From a bacterium (GTDB lineage: Bacteria; Patescibacteriota; Saccharimonadia; Saccharimonadales; UBA4665), in the NCBI GenBank assembly GCA_021781915.1, contig JAJXVX010000003.1, positions 1 through 32,696 on the forward strand: a DNA stretch of 32,696 nucleotides, in the 5' to 3' direction. The notes under the pieces are model-generated. The model was given only the letters and a program-made list of their open reading frames with translations. It did not search any database and was not told the origin of the DNA. Made by a program: the position numbers and the translations under genes. Below, one piece after another: positions 15,869 through 24,953 of the stretch (position 1 is its first letter; each line of letters opens with the position of its first letter).

Positions 15869-17464
15869 CTAGAGAGTGCTTAAATTGGATATTAATTGTT
15901 GGTAGTAGGAACCTAGACCAGCTTCATTTAAGGCTTGCTCAAGTGAAATTGCTCCGGCTGGGGCTGTTACGTTAACTGGAGTTGAGTTTGGTTTTAGGGT
16001 TAGGTTTAGCGATAAACTACTAAGTGATGCACCGCTCCCCGATATGTTAAATACTACTTGGTTTGATTTTGTATCAATTAATGAATTAATAGTAATTGAG
16101 TTACCACCACTACTGAATCCTAAGTAAAAAGGAAATTTTGCGCCATCATAATTCTTTAAGCCAGCTATAACATAATCTGATGAAGTTGATGAGGTCGGTA
16201 CTTTAATCTGTGTAATGTATCTTGTCAGGCCGGTTGAAACCCACATATCAAAAGTATCGGCAGACGTAATACTGTTGACCGATGAAAGAAGGGAATCAGA
16301 ACCCATTAAGTTACTTAGACTTTGACCGCTTGATTTACTAAGCCAACTGGCTAGATAAGTTTTCGCGAAGGCATTCTGAAGAGCAGTAATATAATTTTTT
16401 AGGTTTGCTTTAACTAGGCCAACCTTATAATGGTAAGCCGATTGATTATTAACTAGCTCAATTCCATAATTTTTGACTACCGTTAGGACGGAATATTTCG
16501 GGCTAGAATTAAATAAGTACTGTTTATTAACTAAAGCAATTGAATTGGCGGCCGATATAATATCTGCTGAAGTAGGTGTTTTAGCTGCAATTGATGATTT
16601 ATTTAATTGATTAAGTATAGTGTGGTTTACTTCAATCCATTGATTATCTAATTTGGAGTATGGCGACGCTGCGTTACTGAGGCTACTGAGAATTTTGCTG
16701 AAACCGGCTAATTTCAAATATAAATCTGGGGTTCCAGAAGAGTTCGCAATCTCCATGCCATTAAAGGTCAGGTTTTGCCCAGAAACATTTAAATTTAAAC
16801 TCAATTTTGAGTTGCGTCCATCGGAAAGTTGAGAAATATTCCCAGTAATTTTAGAAGCACCGCTACCATAGCTTAGATTTCCAAACGTAGATGTACCCTT
16901 AATAGGACTATTTGATTGTATTTTAGCGTAAGAAATCAGATTATCTAAACCAGTTGAACTGTTTGACAGAGCCTGACTATAAATTACATTTGGATTCATC
17001 CAATAAGCGAAGTAAAAAACAACTACCACAATAATTAAAAGCACTAAAGCACCGGAAGCCACTACTAGTTTTTTAAATCGTTTGAGAAAATTAACTTTAG
17101 GTTGATTTTGATCAGGCTGTTGCTGGTTAAAATCAGGCTTAGTGATTGATGGCCCACCTACGGTAATGCCGTCAACCTTATAAGAATTCATAGGTTCAAC
17201 GGCTGATATTGGACTGGACATTAGTGAGGTTTCAGGCGTTGCTGGTTCAATAGATTGAGGTTGCTCATTATCCGTAGGCAGATTTTCGCTTATCTGAACT
17301 GGCTCTACTTGAGCAGCGGAATTTTGACTGGTTAAATTATCTGTTGAATCAATTGACGTCATTTCAGTCTGAGGTGCAGGTTGGTTGTCCGGTGGAGTTG
17401 TTGGATTTGGTGGTGGAGTACTTGGGTAATTAGTTTGATTTTGATTGTTGAATTCATTTTCCAT
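15869..17464 (-). CDS. Single-TM membrane protein with Pro/Gln/Asn-rich cytoplasmic N-terminus and a large extracellular domain
   Basis: 531 aa; NQNQTNYPSTPPPNPTTPPDNQPAPQ low-complexity region; TM LVVASGALVLLIIVVVVFYFAYW; soluble Ser/Asn-rich C-terminal part. Confidence 0.7.
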   Translation of the reverse strand: MENEFNNQNQTNYPSTPPPNPTTPPDNQPAPQTEMTSIDSTDNLTSQNSAAQVEPVQISENLPTDNEQPQSIEPATPETSLMSSPISAVEPMNSYKVDGITVGGPSITKPDFNQQQPDQNQPKVNFLKRFKKLVVASGALVLLIIVVVVFYFAYWMNPNVIYSQALSNSSTGLDNLISYAKIQSNSPIKGTSTFGNLSYGSGASKITGNISQLSDGRNSKLSLNLNVSGQNLTFNGMEIANSSGTPDLYLKLAGFSKILSSLSNAASPYSKLDNQWIEVNHTILNQLNKSSIAAKTPTSADIISAANSIALVNKQYLFNSSPKYSVLTVVKNYGIELVNNQSAYHYKVGLVKANLKNYITALQNAFAKTYLASWLSKSSGQSLSNLMGSDSLLSSVNSITSADTFDMWVSTGLTRYITQIKVPTSSTSSDYVIAGLKNYDGAKFPFYLGFSSGGNSITINSLIDTKSNQVVFNISGSGASLSSLSLNLTLKPNSTPVNVTAPAGAISLEQALNEAGLGSYYQQLISNLSTL

Positions 17465-17538
17465 TTGTTTTTATTTCCTGTTGTATTTTTTATCAGTTTA
17501 GCATAATAGTAATCATCTGCAATGATTTTGTTACGCAC

Positions 17539-17566
17539 TTGATTAAAATACATTATGTGGTAAAAT
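17539..17566 (+). promoter_or_regulatory. sigma70-like promoter TTGATT-N16-TAAAAT
   Basis: TTGATT 17539-17544, TAAAAT 17561-17566, ATG 6 nt later at 17573. Confidence 0.5.
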
Positions 17567-17572
17567 ATATAA

Positions 17573-18310
17573 ATGAATCCCGAGACGGAAACCTCGTCTA
17601 TCAAAACTGATATGTTTGATAACCCCATAATCAGACTTCAGTTTATAAATTATGAACATGGCTTTGTACCGGAATCCAAAAGAGAACTGAGTGAGGTCTT
17701 CACATTAATAGGCTACAGTACTCAAACCGGCAAGGCAGCCAGACACTTAAATCACGTCTTGCGACATCAAATTAACAATGGCGTCGAAGAACCTCTAAGA
17801 GCGGTTAGAAGTATTGCTCGTGAGTATGTCTCATATCTTGTTACAAGTCGTCAAAGTGTAGTTGGTTATAAGAACATTTCTAGAGTGTTAGACTCGATGG
17901 ATGGACAAAAGAGAGTGTCTAATAAAGAAATCAGTCGACCTTTTTGGCCGGACATCACTAAATTAGTAGATCTAGACTCACTACTTGAACGAAGAGAGAT
18001 GCCACAAACGGATGAAATCCATGTCTATAATGGTATAGATTACACCAATCCAATCAGTGAAGCTGTTAGCGAAAAAATCTTTCAGACAATGCATTCCACC
18101 AGAATTTCAAAAGCTCGTCGACTAGCTAGAGTGGCTATTGAAACTCAAACTAGACGCTCGGTGTTTTGGTTAGAAATATGTAAACAATCAATGGATCATT
18201 ATGGCGCTAGACCAATTGTTCGTGACGCCATCAATGAAATGAGAAGAATTGAATATTTAACAGAAACACCACTAGACGACCATGAAACCGTCGAAGTATC
18301 GGCAGAATAA
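17573..18310 (+). CDS. Hypothetical protein
   Basis: 245-aa ORF, well-placed promoter, no recognised domain. Confidence 0.7.
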   Translation: MNPETETSSIKTDMFDNPIIRLQFINYEHGFVPESKRELSEVFTLIGYSTQTGKAARHLNHVLRHQINNGVEEPLRAVRSIAREYVSYLVTSRQSVVGYKNISRVLDSMDGQKRVSNKEISRPFWPDITKLVDLDSLLERREMPQTDEIHVYNGIDYTNPISEAVSEKIFQTMHSTRISKARRLARVAIETQTRRSVFWLEICKQSMDHYGARPIVRDAINEMRRIEYLTETPLDDHETVEVSAE

Positions 18311-18311
18311 T

Positions 18312-18491
18312 ATGAATAGATCTTTGCAACGCGAAATTGAGCTTAACTGGCTGCAAGTTGATATAGATAACAGGTTATCGCAGTTAGAACAAAGGATAGG
18401 TGAGCTTACTTTAGTAGCTGAAAATCTGTTGTTTGATGCCGAGGACGCTAACTATAGACGAAAGTTACTAAACTATGTCTTAAATAGATAA
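18312..18491 (+). CDS. Small coiled-coil-like hypothetical protein
   Basis: MNRSLQREIELNWLQVDIDNRLSQLEQRIGELTLVAENLLFDAEDANYRRKLLNYVLNR; ATG 1 nt after the preceding stop (the tracked ORF start at 18282 overlaps the upstream gene). Confidence 0.6.
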   Translation: MNRSLQREIELNWLQVDIDNRLSQLEQRIGELTLVAENLLFDAEDANYRRKLLNYVLNR

Positions 18492-18521
18492 TTTATAATT
18501 GTTGTAATTATATCTACGATA

Positions 18522-18540
18522 GGGCAGGGCGGGAAAAGGG
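18522..18540 (+). other. Canonical G-quadruplex motif GGGcaGGGcGGGaaaaGGG
   Basis: Direct reading in the 66-bp gap between convergent genes. Confidence 0.8.
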
Positions 18541-18557
18541 TGGCTTATAAAAGTTAT

Positions 18558-19361
18558 TTAGATTAAATCTCGTCTATTAAAACCTATAAATGAAATCAGT
18601 AGAGTTATTACGCTCAATCCTAATAGATATATGCTTAATCCTGTATTTATATTTCCGGCTAATAAATCACTTGGAGAAAAGTAATACCAGGGAAATAATT
18701 TAGCTAGGTCTAGCATATAGTGATTGAGATTGGCTAGAGATGTCAGTAAATAACCTAAAAAAGCTAACATAGTTGCGATTGATGCACCTAACCTTTTAGT
18801 TTTTGGCAAAACTGTTGAAATTGCAAACCCAACCAACCCGTACACTAGAATAAATAGAAGTAGCCAAATATCGGCGATAATCAGATGTAACTGTGATATC
18901 GATAAATGAATGATTACCGTCGTTAAACTCGTTACCATTGAAGATATTAACCAAGGAATAGCTATTATTATCAGGTAAGAAATCAGCTTAGATAACAAGA
19001 GTTTGGTTCTTGAAATCGGTCGAGCTAAAACTAGTTCCAGAGTATGTTCCTTTTCGTCGGTTAATAATATTGAACTACCAAGTCCGATTGACATAATTAA
19101 GAAAAGTATTGGTAGAGTGACGAAATAGAGCTGGGAATTCAACCAACCAATTGGACTGACCATACTTTCACTGGCACCACCTGTTTTTAGGTTCATAAAT
19201 GCTGCCGGAAGTTGTTTTATTAGATCATCAAAGGTTTTAAATTGATTTCTGATGGATGGGTAAATTGATAAGATTAAAATAATCGTTAGAGATATGGCAA
19301 TCGTCCACCAGAAAATGTATTTCTTTTTTCTGTTAATTTCCCAAAGTATAATTTCTTTCAT
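18558..19361 (-). CDS. ABC-2 type transporter permease
   Basis: 267 aa, about 6 TM; LTDEKEHTLELVLARPISRTKLLLSKL motif; overlaps the upstream ATPase gene by ATGA. Confidence 0.85.
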   Translation of the reverse strand: MKEIILWEINRKKKYIFWWTIAISLTIILILSIYPSIRNQFKTFDDLIKQLPAAFMNLKTGGASESMVSPIGWLNSQLYFVTLPILFLIMSIGLGSSILLTDEKEHTLELVLARPISRTKLLLSKLISYLIIIAIPWLISSMVTSLTTVIIHLSISQLHLIIADIWLLLFILVYGLVGFAISTVLPKTKRLGASIATMLAFLGYLLTSLANLNHYMLDLAKLFPWYYFSPSDLLAGNINTGLSIYLLGLSVITLLISFIGFNRRDLI

Positions 19362-20251
19362 TTGTTATCCTCGTAAAATGTTAGAAATTCATCTTCTAGA
19401 TCGATTCTTTGTGAGCTAAATTCACTTAATGGTAGGCTAGAAACTTCTTCGAGAAAATCATTCAAAGAAACCGTTGGTTTTATAAGTAGTTCATTGTCAT
19501 TTAATTTAGAAACAAAACTAACGTGTTTAAATTTTTTAATTTTATCGATATCTTTAGGTATGCTTAGTTTTATTTTATATATTTCAGAAGTTATTTTATT
19601 GTCCTGCGAAATAGATTGTTGGTGAATTAGGCTGCCGTTTTTTATAATACCGATTCGGTGACATATTTTTTGAGCTTCATTTAGATTATGGCTGCTCATC
19701 AATATAGCGGTCCCATAATTAGCTAAATCAGTGATAGCATCGTAGAATATATCCTGCATAAGTGGGTCAAGCCCAGATGTTGGTTCGTCTAAAATAAGGA
19801 CTTTCGGTTGACTCATCAACGCCTGAATAATGGCTATTTTTTGTCGGTTACCTTTTGACAATTCTTCGATTGGTCGATTTAGTTCAGCTTGAAAATTTCT
19901 TTCGAGCTGCTTTCGGTAATTCTTATTGACCGGTCGGAGGGATGAAAGAAAATCAAGAATTTGACTGCCTGTTGCATCAGAATATAGTTTTGCTTCGCCG
20001 GGCAGATAGCCGATTTGATCTCGTATATTGGCAGAGTTTGTTTTCAAATTCAAGCCAAAGACGGTTATGTTGCCACTAGTCGGTCGGATGAAGTCCATTA
20101 GCATCCTAATAGTAGTTGTTTTGCCTGCTCCGTTGGCACCTAAGAAACCATAAATCTCACCTGTCTTGATGCTTAAATTTAAGTCTTTAACAGCTGGAGT
20201 TGATTGCTTGGTATAGTATTTGGTAAGTAAATTAGTTTCAATTATTTCCAT
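19358..20251 (-). CDS. ABC transporter ATP-binding protein
   Basis: Walker A GANGAGKTTT, signature ELSKGNRQK, Walker B VLILDEPTSGLDP. Confidence 0.95.
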   Translation of the reverse strand: MEIIETNLLTKYYTKQSTPAVKDLNLSIKTGEIYGFLGANGAGKTTTIRMLMDFIRPTSGNITVFGLNLKTNSANIRDQIGYLPGEAKLYSDATGSQILDFLSSLRPVNKNYRKQLERNFQAELNRPIEELSKGNRQKIAIIQALMSQPKVLILDEPTSGLDPLMQDIFYDAITDLANYGTAILMSSHNLNEAQKICHRIGIIKNGSLIHQQSISQDNKITSEIYKIKLSIPKDIDKIKKFKHVSFVSKLNDNELLIKPTVSLNDFLEEVSSLPLSEFSSQRIDLEDEFLTFYEDNK

Positions 20252-20304
20252 ATTTATAGTCTATACACCTAAATTATGGAACAATTTTAGTTTAAAAACA
20301 AAGA

Positions 20305-20820
20305 TTATCGGGCACCAATCATTAAGGCAAGACAAAAAGTATAATATTCTTCTTCGCTAGCTTCAATCATGCTAAATTTTTTTTCCAGTTCAAAAACTTC
20401 CGCCAGCTGGTTTTGGTCAGTTCTAATTTCTTCAGGGATGTTTTCTAATCTAAGGCTCTGGAGTTTTTTAGTTTTTGGGTAGTAATATTTAATATCAAAA
20501 TTTGAGCTTTTCCTAATTCCATATCGGTCAATCGTTTGTTCCCATATAACAAGTCTGATTTGACTAGGATCTTCTGTTATAGGTAATCCAGTTTCTCGGT
20601 ATTCAGTCAGTTGAAATTGATTATTTTCAAGATCATAGAATTTTTTTCGGCAACTAATAACTGTACCGAATTTATCAACCCATCCTAGGTCTTCGCTGTT
20701 CACTTTTCTGAGACTACGGTTGGTTAAGTTTAATATAGGTTGGTAGTAGACATCACTAAAGATTGTCTCATTGGAATTAAGAGCTTCTGAATTGTAGCCT
20801 TCGAAATTGGGCGTTCCCAT
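20305..20820 (-). CDS. Hypothetical protein
   Basis: 171-aa ORF with strong own promoter. Confidence 0.65.
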   Translation of the reverse strand: MGTPNFEGYNSEALNSNETIFSDVYYQPILNLTNRSLRKVNSEDLGWVDKFGTVISCRKKFYDLENNQFQLTEYRETGLPITEDPSQIRLVIWEQTIDRYGIRKSSNFDIKYYYPKTKKLQSLRLENIPEEIRTDQNQLAEVFELEKKFSMIEASEEEYYTFCLALMIGAR

Positions 20821-20826
20821 TAGTAT

Positions 20827-20855
20827 ATTATATAATAATTACACCTTGAAGGCAA
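20827..20855 (-). promoter_or_regulatory. sigma70-like promoter TTGCCT-N17-TATAAT
   Basis: Minus strand: TTGCCT 20855-20850, TATAAT 20832-20827, then 6 nt to ATG (20820). Confidence 0.6.
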
Positions 20856-20861
20856 CTTACT

Positions 20862-21986
20862 TTAATAGTATTCGGCGCTAATAAAACTGGTTTCACCTAT
20901 AATAATTTTGTTTTTATCTTTGTTTTCGCCGATTAAAACATGATTAGGCATGAGATATGGTTTGAAAATTAACTGATCGTTGGATGCGGTTGATTGTAGT
21001 AGGTCCTGCCAGACATCTTCTGGAATCATTGTTAAATTTTTCCATTTCGCGGTCGGATTAATTCTTTTATTGCCGTTTTTTAATGCTGGCCTATTCTGGT
21101 TAGCGGCCTGTGACCTTTGAATAATGTCATGGGATACGATGTTCGCTATATTGAGAGGTATTGAACCTAGTAATTTAACTGATTGTTGAGTTGATAGTGG
21201 TTTATAACTAATAATCGATCTGGTCTCATCGTCATTTCTAGTTGTTCCGATGATTTTGTACCACCAACCTTCTTGTAGTAATTCAGGGAAATTATTGGGT
21301 GAGACAATAACTTCCTGGGAGCGATCAGTTATCACCGTTAGTCCTTCACTCGAAACAAAGAATGCTGTCGAATCTTCATTGGTCGGTAGATTAACTATAG
21401 ATTGGATTATCTGCTTTCTTTCTTGGTCGGTAAAATCATTGCTATAGTATTTAACCGGGCGAATTGATGCCTGATTATTTTTAACTCTTAAAGATTGAAG
21501 TGGGTTTTGGTGACGCTGGGTACTATTTTGGCTAACCGAGTTTAAAAGAACAGTAGCGTTTTTAATTTTTATAACAGATTCTTCAGAGTAGAGTGATTCA
21601 AAGATTTCGGTGGCTGAGTCGACTGGGTTGATTCGGATTATCTTGGTATCGATTTGTTCTCTGCCGAATTGATTTTTCCTTGTCTTAGAAAATGTTCCCA
21701 GATATTCTTGTCTAATTTTTTCCGGATTTTCATTATAGTCATTTATTGCTAAAAGAACTTGCTCGATACTTAGTCTTCCGATCAGTTTTTTAGTCGTAGC
21801 AGTATCGGGATGAAGTTCTCTTATAATCGTGTTACCAATCGCCCTGACAATTGGTTTTAAGTCTTCGGCTTCAATTGCCCGAACTAGATCTTCTCCTACC
21901 ATTAACACTTCTAGTGGGTTGACCGGCATCAGCGAGTCAAGCCTTCTTAAGGCATCTCTTCGACTGTTTTTACTGGCGTTATCCAT
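20862..21986 (-). CDS. Hypothetical protein with possible divergent J-domain-like N-terminus
   Basis: IIRELHPDTATTKKLIGRLSIEQVLLAINDYNENPEKIRQEYL contains an HPD tripeptide followed by J-domain-like helix spacing. Confidence 0.65.
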   Translation of the reverse strand: MDNASKNSRRDALRRLDSLMPVNPLEVLMVGEDLVRAIEAEDLKPIVRAIGNTIIRELHPDTATTKKLIGRLSIEQVLLAINDYNENPEKIRQEYLGTFSKTRKNQFGREQIDTKIIRINPVDSATEIFESLYSEESVIKIKNATVLLNSVSQNSTQRHQNPLQSLRVKNNQASIRPVKYYSNDFTDQERKQIIQSIVNLPTNEDSTAFFVSSEGLTVITDRSQEVIVSPNNFPELLQEGWWYKIIGTTRNDDETRSIISYKPLSTQQSVKLLGSIPLNIANIVSHDIIQRSQAANQNRPALKNGNKRINPTAKWKNLTMIPEDVWQDLLQSTASNDQLIFKPYLMPNHVLIGENKDKNKIIIGETSFISAEYY

Positions 21987-21997
21987 TAGTGGGCTCC

Positions 21998-22627
21998 TTA
22001 ACTATCTAGGTAATCTTGCAATAATCCACCGGCTGCGATATGCATATCTAGTTTAGCGACCGCTATCCCTCTTCTTATACTTGCAACTCTAATTCGGCCA
22101 ATTTCTCGGTTGTTCTTGGCGATAATATCGATAGCACCATCAATTAAATCTAAATCTTCATCGCAGTCATAGGGGTTAAGACTTAACCGGCCGACTAGTC
22201 TAATTAATCCGTCAATTCTCTTGGGACCGATCCGTAGCTCATCGGCAATTCGCCAGTATTGTTGAATTTCACCAATTTTATGACCCTTGTTTAATAGTTG
22301 TTCGACCTTGTAGGCATTGGGGTTACTCTCTTCAAGAAAAGAAACCATTTGGTTGACATCGCCCATCAATTTCAAAGAAACACCAGATTGTCTCAGAACA
22401 ACGCCCGCTCCGTTACGTAAAACTAAGGCAGTTTTTTTATCATCACGGTCAGTAGAGTCTCTAAGTTCTCTAAGCCTAAAACCAATAAATGCTTCAGCCC
22501 TAGGTTCGGTAGCCGGAAGCGGTAATAGCCTTGGCCAATCTAATTCTAGCTGCCCAGAAGGATTTATTCGAGTTGGTAAATTTGAACCTTGATACGGACT
22601 TAGATTTTGTGACTCGGTAGATGTCAT
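21998..22627 (-). CDS. Hypothetical protein, probably cotranscribed with 20862..21986
   Basis: 209-aa ORF; 11-nt gap to the downstream gene; SD-like AAAGGGG before the ATG. Confidence 0.65.
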   Translation of the reverse strand: MTSTESQNLSPYQGSNLPTRINPSGQLELDWPRLLPLPATEPRAEAFIGFRLRELRDSTDRDDKKTALVLRNGAGVVLRQSGVSLKLMGDVNQMVSFLEESNPNAYKVEQLLNKGHKIGEIQQYWRIADELRIGPKRIDGLIRLVGRLSLNPYDCDEDLDLIDGAIDIIAKNNREIGRIRVASIRRGIAVAKLDMHIAAGGLLQDYLDS

Positions 22628-22692
22628 ATTAACCCCTTTAAATATAAATAATATTATACCTTAAATAGTCATAAAAAGCAACCAAGTAGCAA

Positions 22693-22720
22693 TTGACAAA
22701 AACGATAAATATGATACAAT
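22693..22720 (+). promoter_or_regulatory. sigma70-like promoter TTGACA-N16-TACAAT
   Basis: TTGACA 22693-22698, TACAAT 22715-22720, ATG at 22730. Confidence 0.6.
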
Positions 22721-22729
22721 ATAAGTTAA

Positions 22730-23518
22730 ATGGAAAAAGAACAAACCACAAAACTGACTAATCTATTGGCCAAAGTTACTAGGACAAAACCAATGGTTAA
22801 TTACCGGATTATGCCCGGTGGTGTTACTCGTATTATTGATTGTCATAGTTTAATGTATTTAGTGCCGATTGATAAAACCAATGAATTTGTCCTATTCGAT
22901 AGTGGGCTTAACAAAGAAGCTAAAGGCTTGAGGACCTATCTCGGTCATCTAGGTCTTGGGCTGAGTGCTATCAAAGAGGTGTTCATCACCCATGCACACG
23001 TTGATCATGTTGGTGGGCTAGCTGAAATTGTTGAAGATAGCGCCGCCGAAGTCTACATTGCCGGCGAAGAAATGGCGGTATTCTCGGGTAATAAGAGGAG
23101 CCAAGGACCGCTTCCAAACTTACTTGATGTTGTGTCCAGTAAACATAATGCAGCAGTTGAAGAAGTTAATCCTAATCTAGTTAATGACGGTGAGTTTATT
23201 AAAGTCGCTGGTGGTTTAGCTGTTAGAGGAATTAAAATGCCTGGCCACACAGATGGAAGTATGGCCTGGTTAATTAGTCAAGGTTTGGATAGTAGCAATA
23301 GTTTAATTGTTGGTGACTCGATGGATTTTGACCGCCGAGGACTAATTAGAAACGCGGCCACTCCTTTTACTAACAATACTAATAAAAGCAAAAATTCGAT
23401 TAATCGCTTAGTTGGTGTAGTTGAACAGGATCTCGGGGTTAGGGTAGATAACGTTATACCGTCTCATTCAGGTGAAGGTAGGTGGGGTAGCGTCAAATTG
23501 TTTACCTTCAATAACTAA
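22730..23518 (+). CDS. Metallo-beta-lactamase-fold hydrolase
   Basis: THAHVDHVGG (HxHxDH), GHTDGSMAWL, GDSMDFDRRG. Confidence 0.88.
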   Translation: MEKEQTTKLTNLLAKVTRTKPMVNYRIMPGGVTRIIDCHSLMYLVPIDKTNEFVLFDSGLNKEAKGLRTYLGHLGLGLSAIKEVFITHAHVDHVGGLAEIVEDSAAEVYIAGEEMAVFSGNKRSQGPLPNLLDVVSSKHNAAVEEVNPNLVNDGEFIKVAGGLAVRGIKMPGHTDGSMAWLISQGLDSSNSLIVGDSMDFDRRGLIRNAATPFTNNTNKSKNSINRLVGVVEQDLGVRVDNVIPSHSGEGRWGSVKLFTFNN

Positions 23519-23597
23519 AGTGGCTTAAGATAAATCAGTCATTTTTGGAAATTTATATAAAATATTGTATAGTATATTTTAATTTAATAGGTGTCAG

Positions 23598-24221
23598 ATG
23601 CCCCACCATCATACTCATGTAATAAGTTCATCCAGTCCTGAGGCGAGATCGAAGCGCTTCGCTCTGTCTAGTCTGCTCAGGTTAGGTTCGGCTGGAATTC
23701 AACTAGCCGGCGGAATTATAGGTAATCAACCAGCTTTGATTGTAGAAGCAACCGAAGAAACAGTCGATTCGCTTACTTTTGGTGCCGCCGCCATAGAAGC
23801 CAGGACTACTAAAAAAGGCCTAACCTCTAGGGTTAGAAATTTCGCTATAACTTTTGCAGTCGCCGGTTCGGCGTTGTCGACTTATGACGCTGCCTCCGAA
23901 ATGGTGGCAGATAGATTTAGCTTTTTTAAGTCAATTGAAGGTTTTAATATATCTCATACCGATATAAGAGCAGCGATCGGGGCTGTAGCTATAAATTCAG
24001 TAGTATTTGCGATTAATCGTAAAGGACTTAATTCAGGAAAAAATAGTGATAAGTTTGCTTACAGAGATTCACTGCGAGATTTTGTCATACCTAGCGCTGT
24101 ACTTGGACTATCTTTTATGAAAGCCGATCACTTATTTGAATATGCTTTTGAAGCTGGCGGTGTGACTTATGGCTGGTACAATGCGATTCAGTTATGGAAG
24201 GGTTGGCGTAATACCAGATAA
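23598..24221 (+). CDS. CDF (cation diffusion facilitator)-like membrane protein, degenerate metal site
   Basis: MPHHHTHV N-term; SLLRLGSAGIQLAGGIIGNQPALIVEATEETVDSLTFGAAAIE aligns by eye to CDF TM1-TM2; second half RDSLRDFVIPSAVLGLSF like CDF TM5. Confidence 0.5.
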   Translation: MPHHHTHVISSSSPEARSKRFALSSLLRLGSAGIQLAGGIIGNQPALIVEATEETVDSLTFGAAAIEARTTKKGLTSRVRNFAITFAVAGSALSTYDAASEMVADRFSFFKSIEGFNISHTDIRAAIGAVAINSVVFAINRKGLNSGKNSDKFAYRDSLRDFVIPSAVLGLSFMKADHLFEYAFEAGGVTYGWYNAIQLWKGWRNTR

Positions 24222-24230
24222 TTGGCAGCC

Positions 24231-24902
24231 TTAGTCAGCTTGTTTAAAAGCGTCGTAAGCGGATAATTTACCAATTACAAGTGTTTGTTTAGATAGCTCT
24301 TCGTTTAGTTTCATACTGATTGAAATATCAAAAGGTCGGTTTTTGGGCATGGCAATAGTTCCTATTATGAGAGAAATCGAACTACGTGACTTCATTTCAT
24401 CGATTCGGCCAGATTGGTTTATCTCATCTCTAGCATAAGGTAGTCCAAGACTGGATTGTATAATCCTTCTTTCATCATAGATAACTGATCCGAATCCATC
24501 AATTCTTGGAATGTCTCTTAAGCGAGCTCTAACGTCTCGTCTGCCATCGCCGAAACTTTTAAAATAAAAAGATTCAACGGCCAGTTGCATGCCTCTATCT
24601 GTTTGTAATGGCGATAGCACGTTATTATTTTTTAGATTTTCAATCAGTTCCTCGGTGTTGGATATATCTCTTGTGTGCTTTGAGTCAACTCCCCTTGCAT
24701 GTTTAATTTCGTTTCCAATAATATAGGTGATGGCTGGAGTTTTACGATAAGTAACAGCAAAATCATGACTGGTCGCTAATCTACCAATATGATGGCTTAA
24801 TTTAGCCATGAAGGCTTTATCTACTAGCGGACGACCTAAATCTTCGAAAAACAAATGATGAATATTGTTTAGTTGATCATTATTTTTTTTGTAGCTTCTC
24901 AT
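24231..24902 (-). CDS. Hypothetical protein
   Basis: 223-aa ORF with TTGCCA-N17-TATAAT promoter. Confidence 0.65.
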   Translation of the reverse strand: MRSYKKNNDQLNNIHHLFFEDLGRPLVDKAFMAKLSHHIGRLATSHDFAVTYRKTPAITYIIGNEIKHARGVDSKHTRDISNTEELIENLKNNNVLSPLQTDRGMQLAVESFYFKSFGDGRRDVRARLRDIPRIDGFGSVIYDERRIIQSSLGLPYARDEINQSGRIDEMKSRSSISLIIGTIAMPKNRPFDISISMKLNEELSKQTLVIGKLSAYDAFKQAD

Positions 24903-24913
24903 ACAGAAAACAA

Positions 24914-24942
24914 ATTATAATATATTAATTAGGTTTTGGCAA
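24914..24942 (-). promoter_or_regulatory. sigma70-like promoter TTGCCA-N17-TATAAT
   Basis: Minus strand: TTGCCA 24942-24937, TATAAT 24919-24914, 11 nt to the ATG. Confidence 0.6.
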
Positions 24943-24953
24943 GCAATAAACCA

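Noticed and set aside
17359-17628. ORF 17359..17628 (-)
   Set aside because: Overlaps the N-terminus of the 531-aa gene out of frame and the start of 17573; contains the promoter region.
22317-22592. Other short ORFs (4555 +, 9713 +, 21250 +, 21829 +, 22317 +, 23053 -, 26503 -, 27701 -, 29701 -, 30781 -, 31323 +, 32058 +)
   Set aside because: Each lies antisense within a longer, better supported CDS; no conserved motif or RBS seen.
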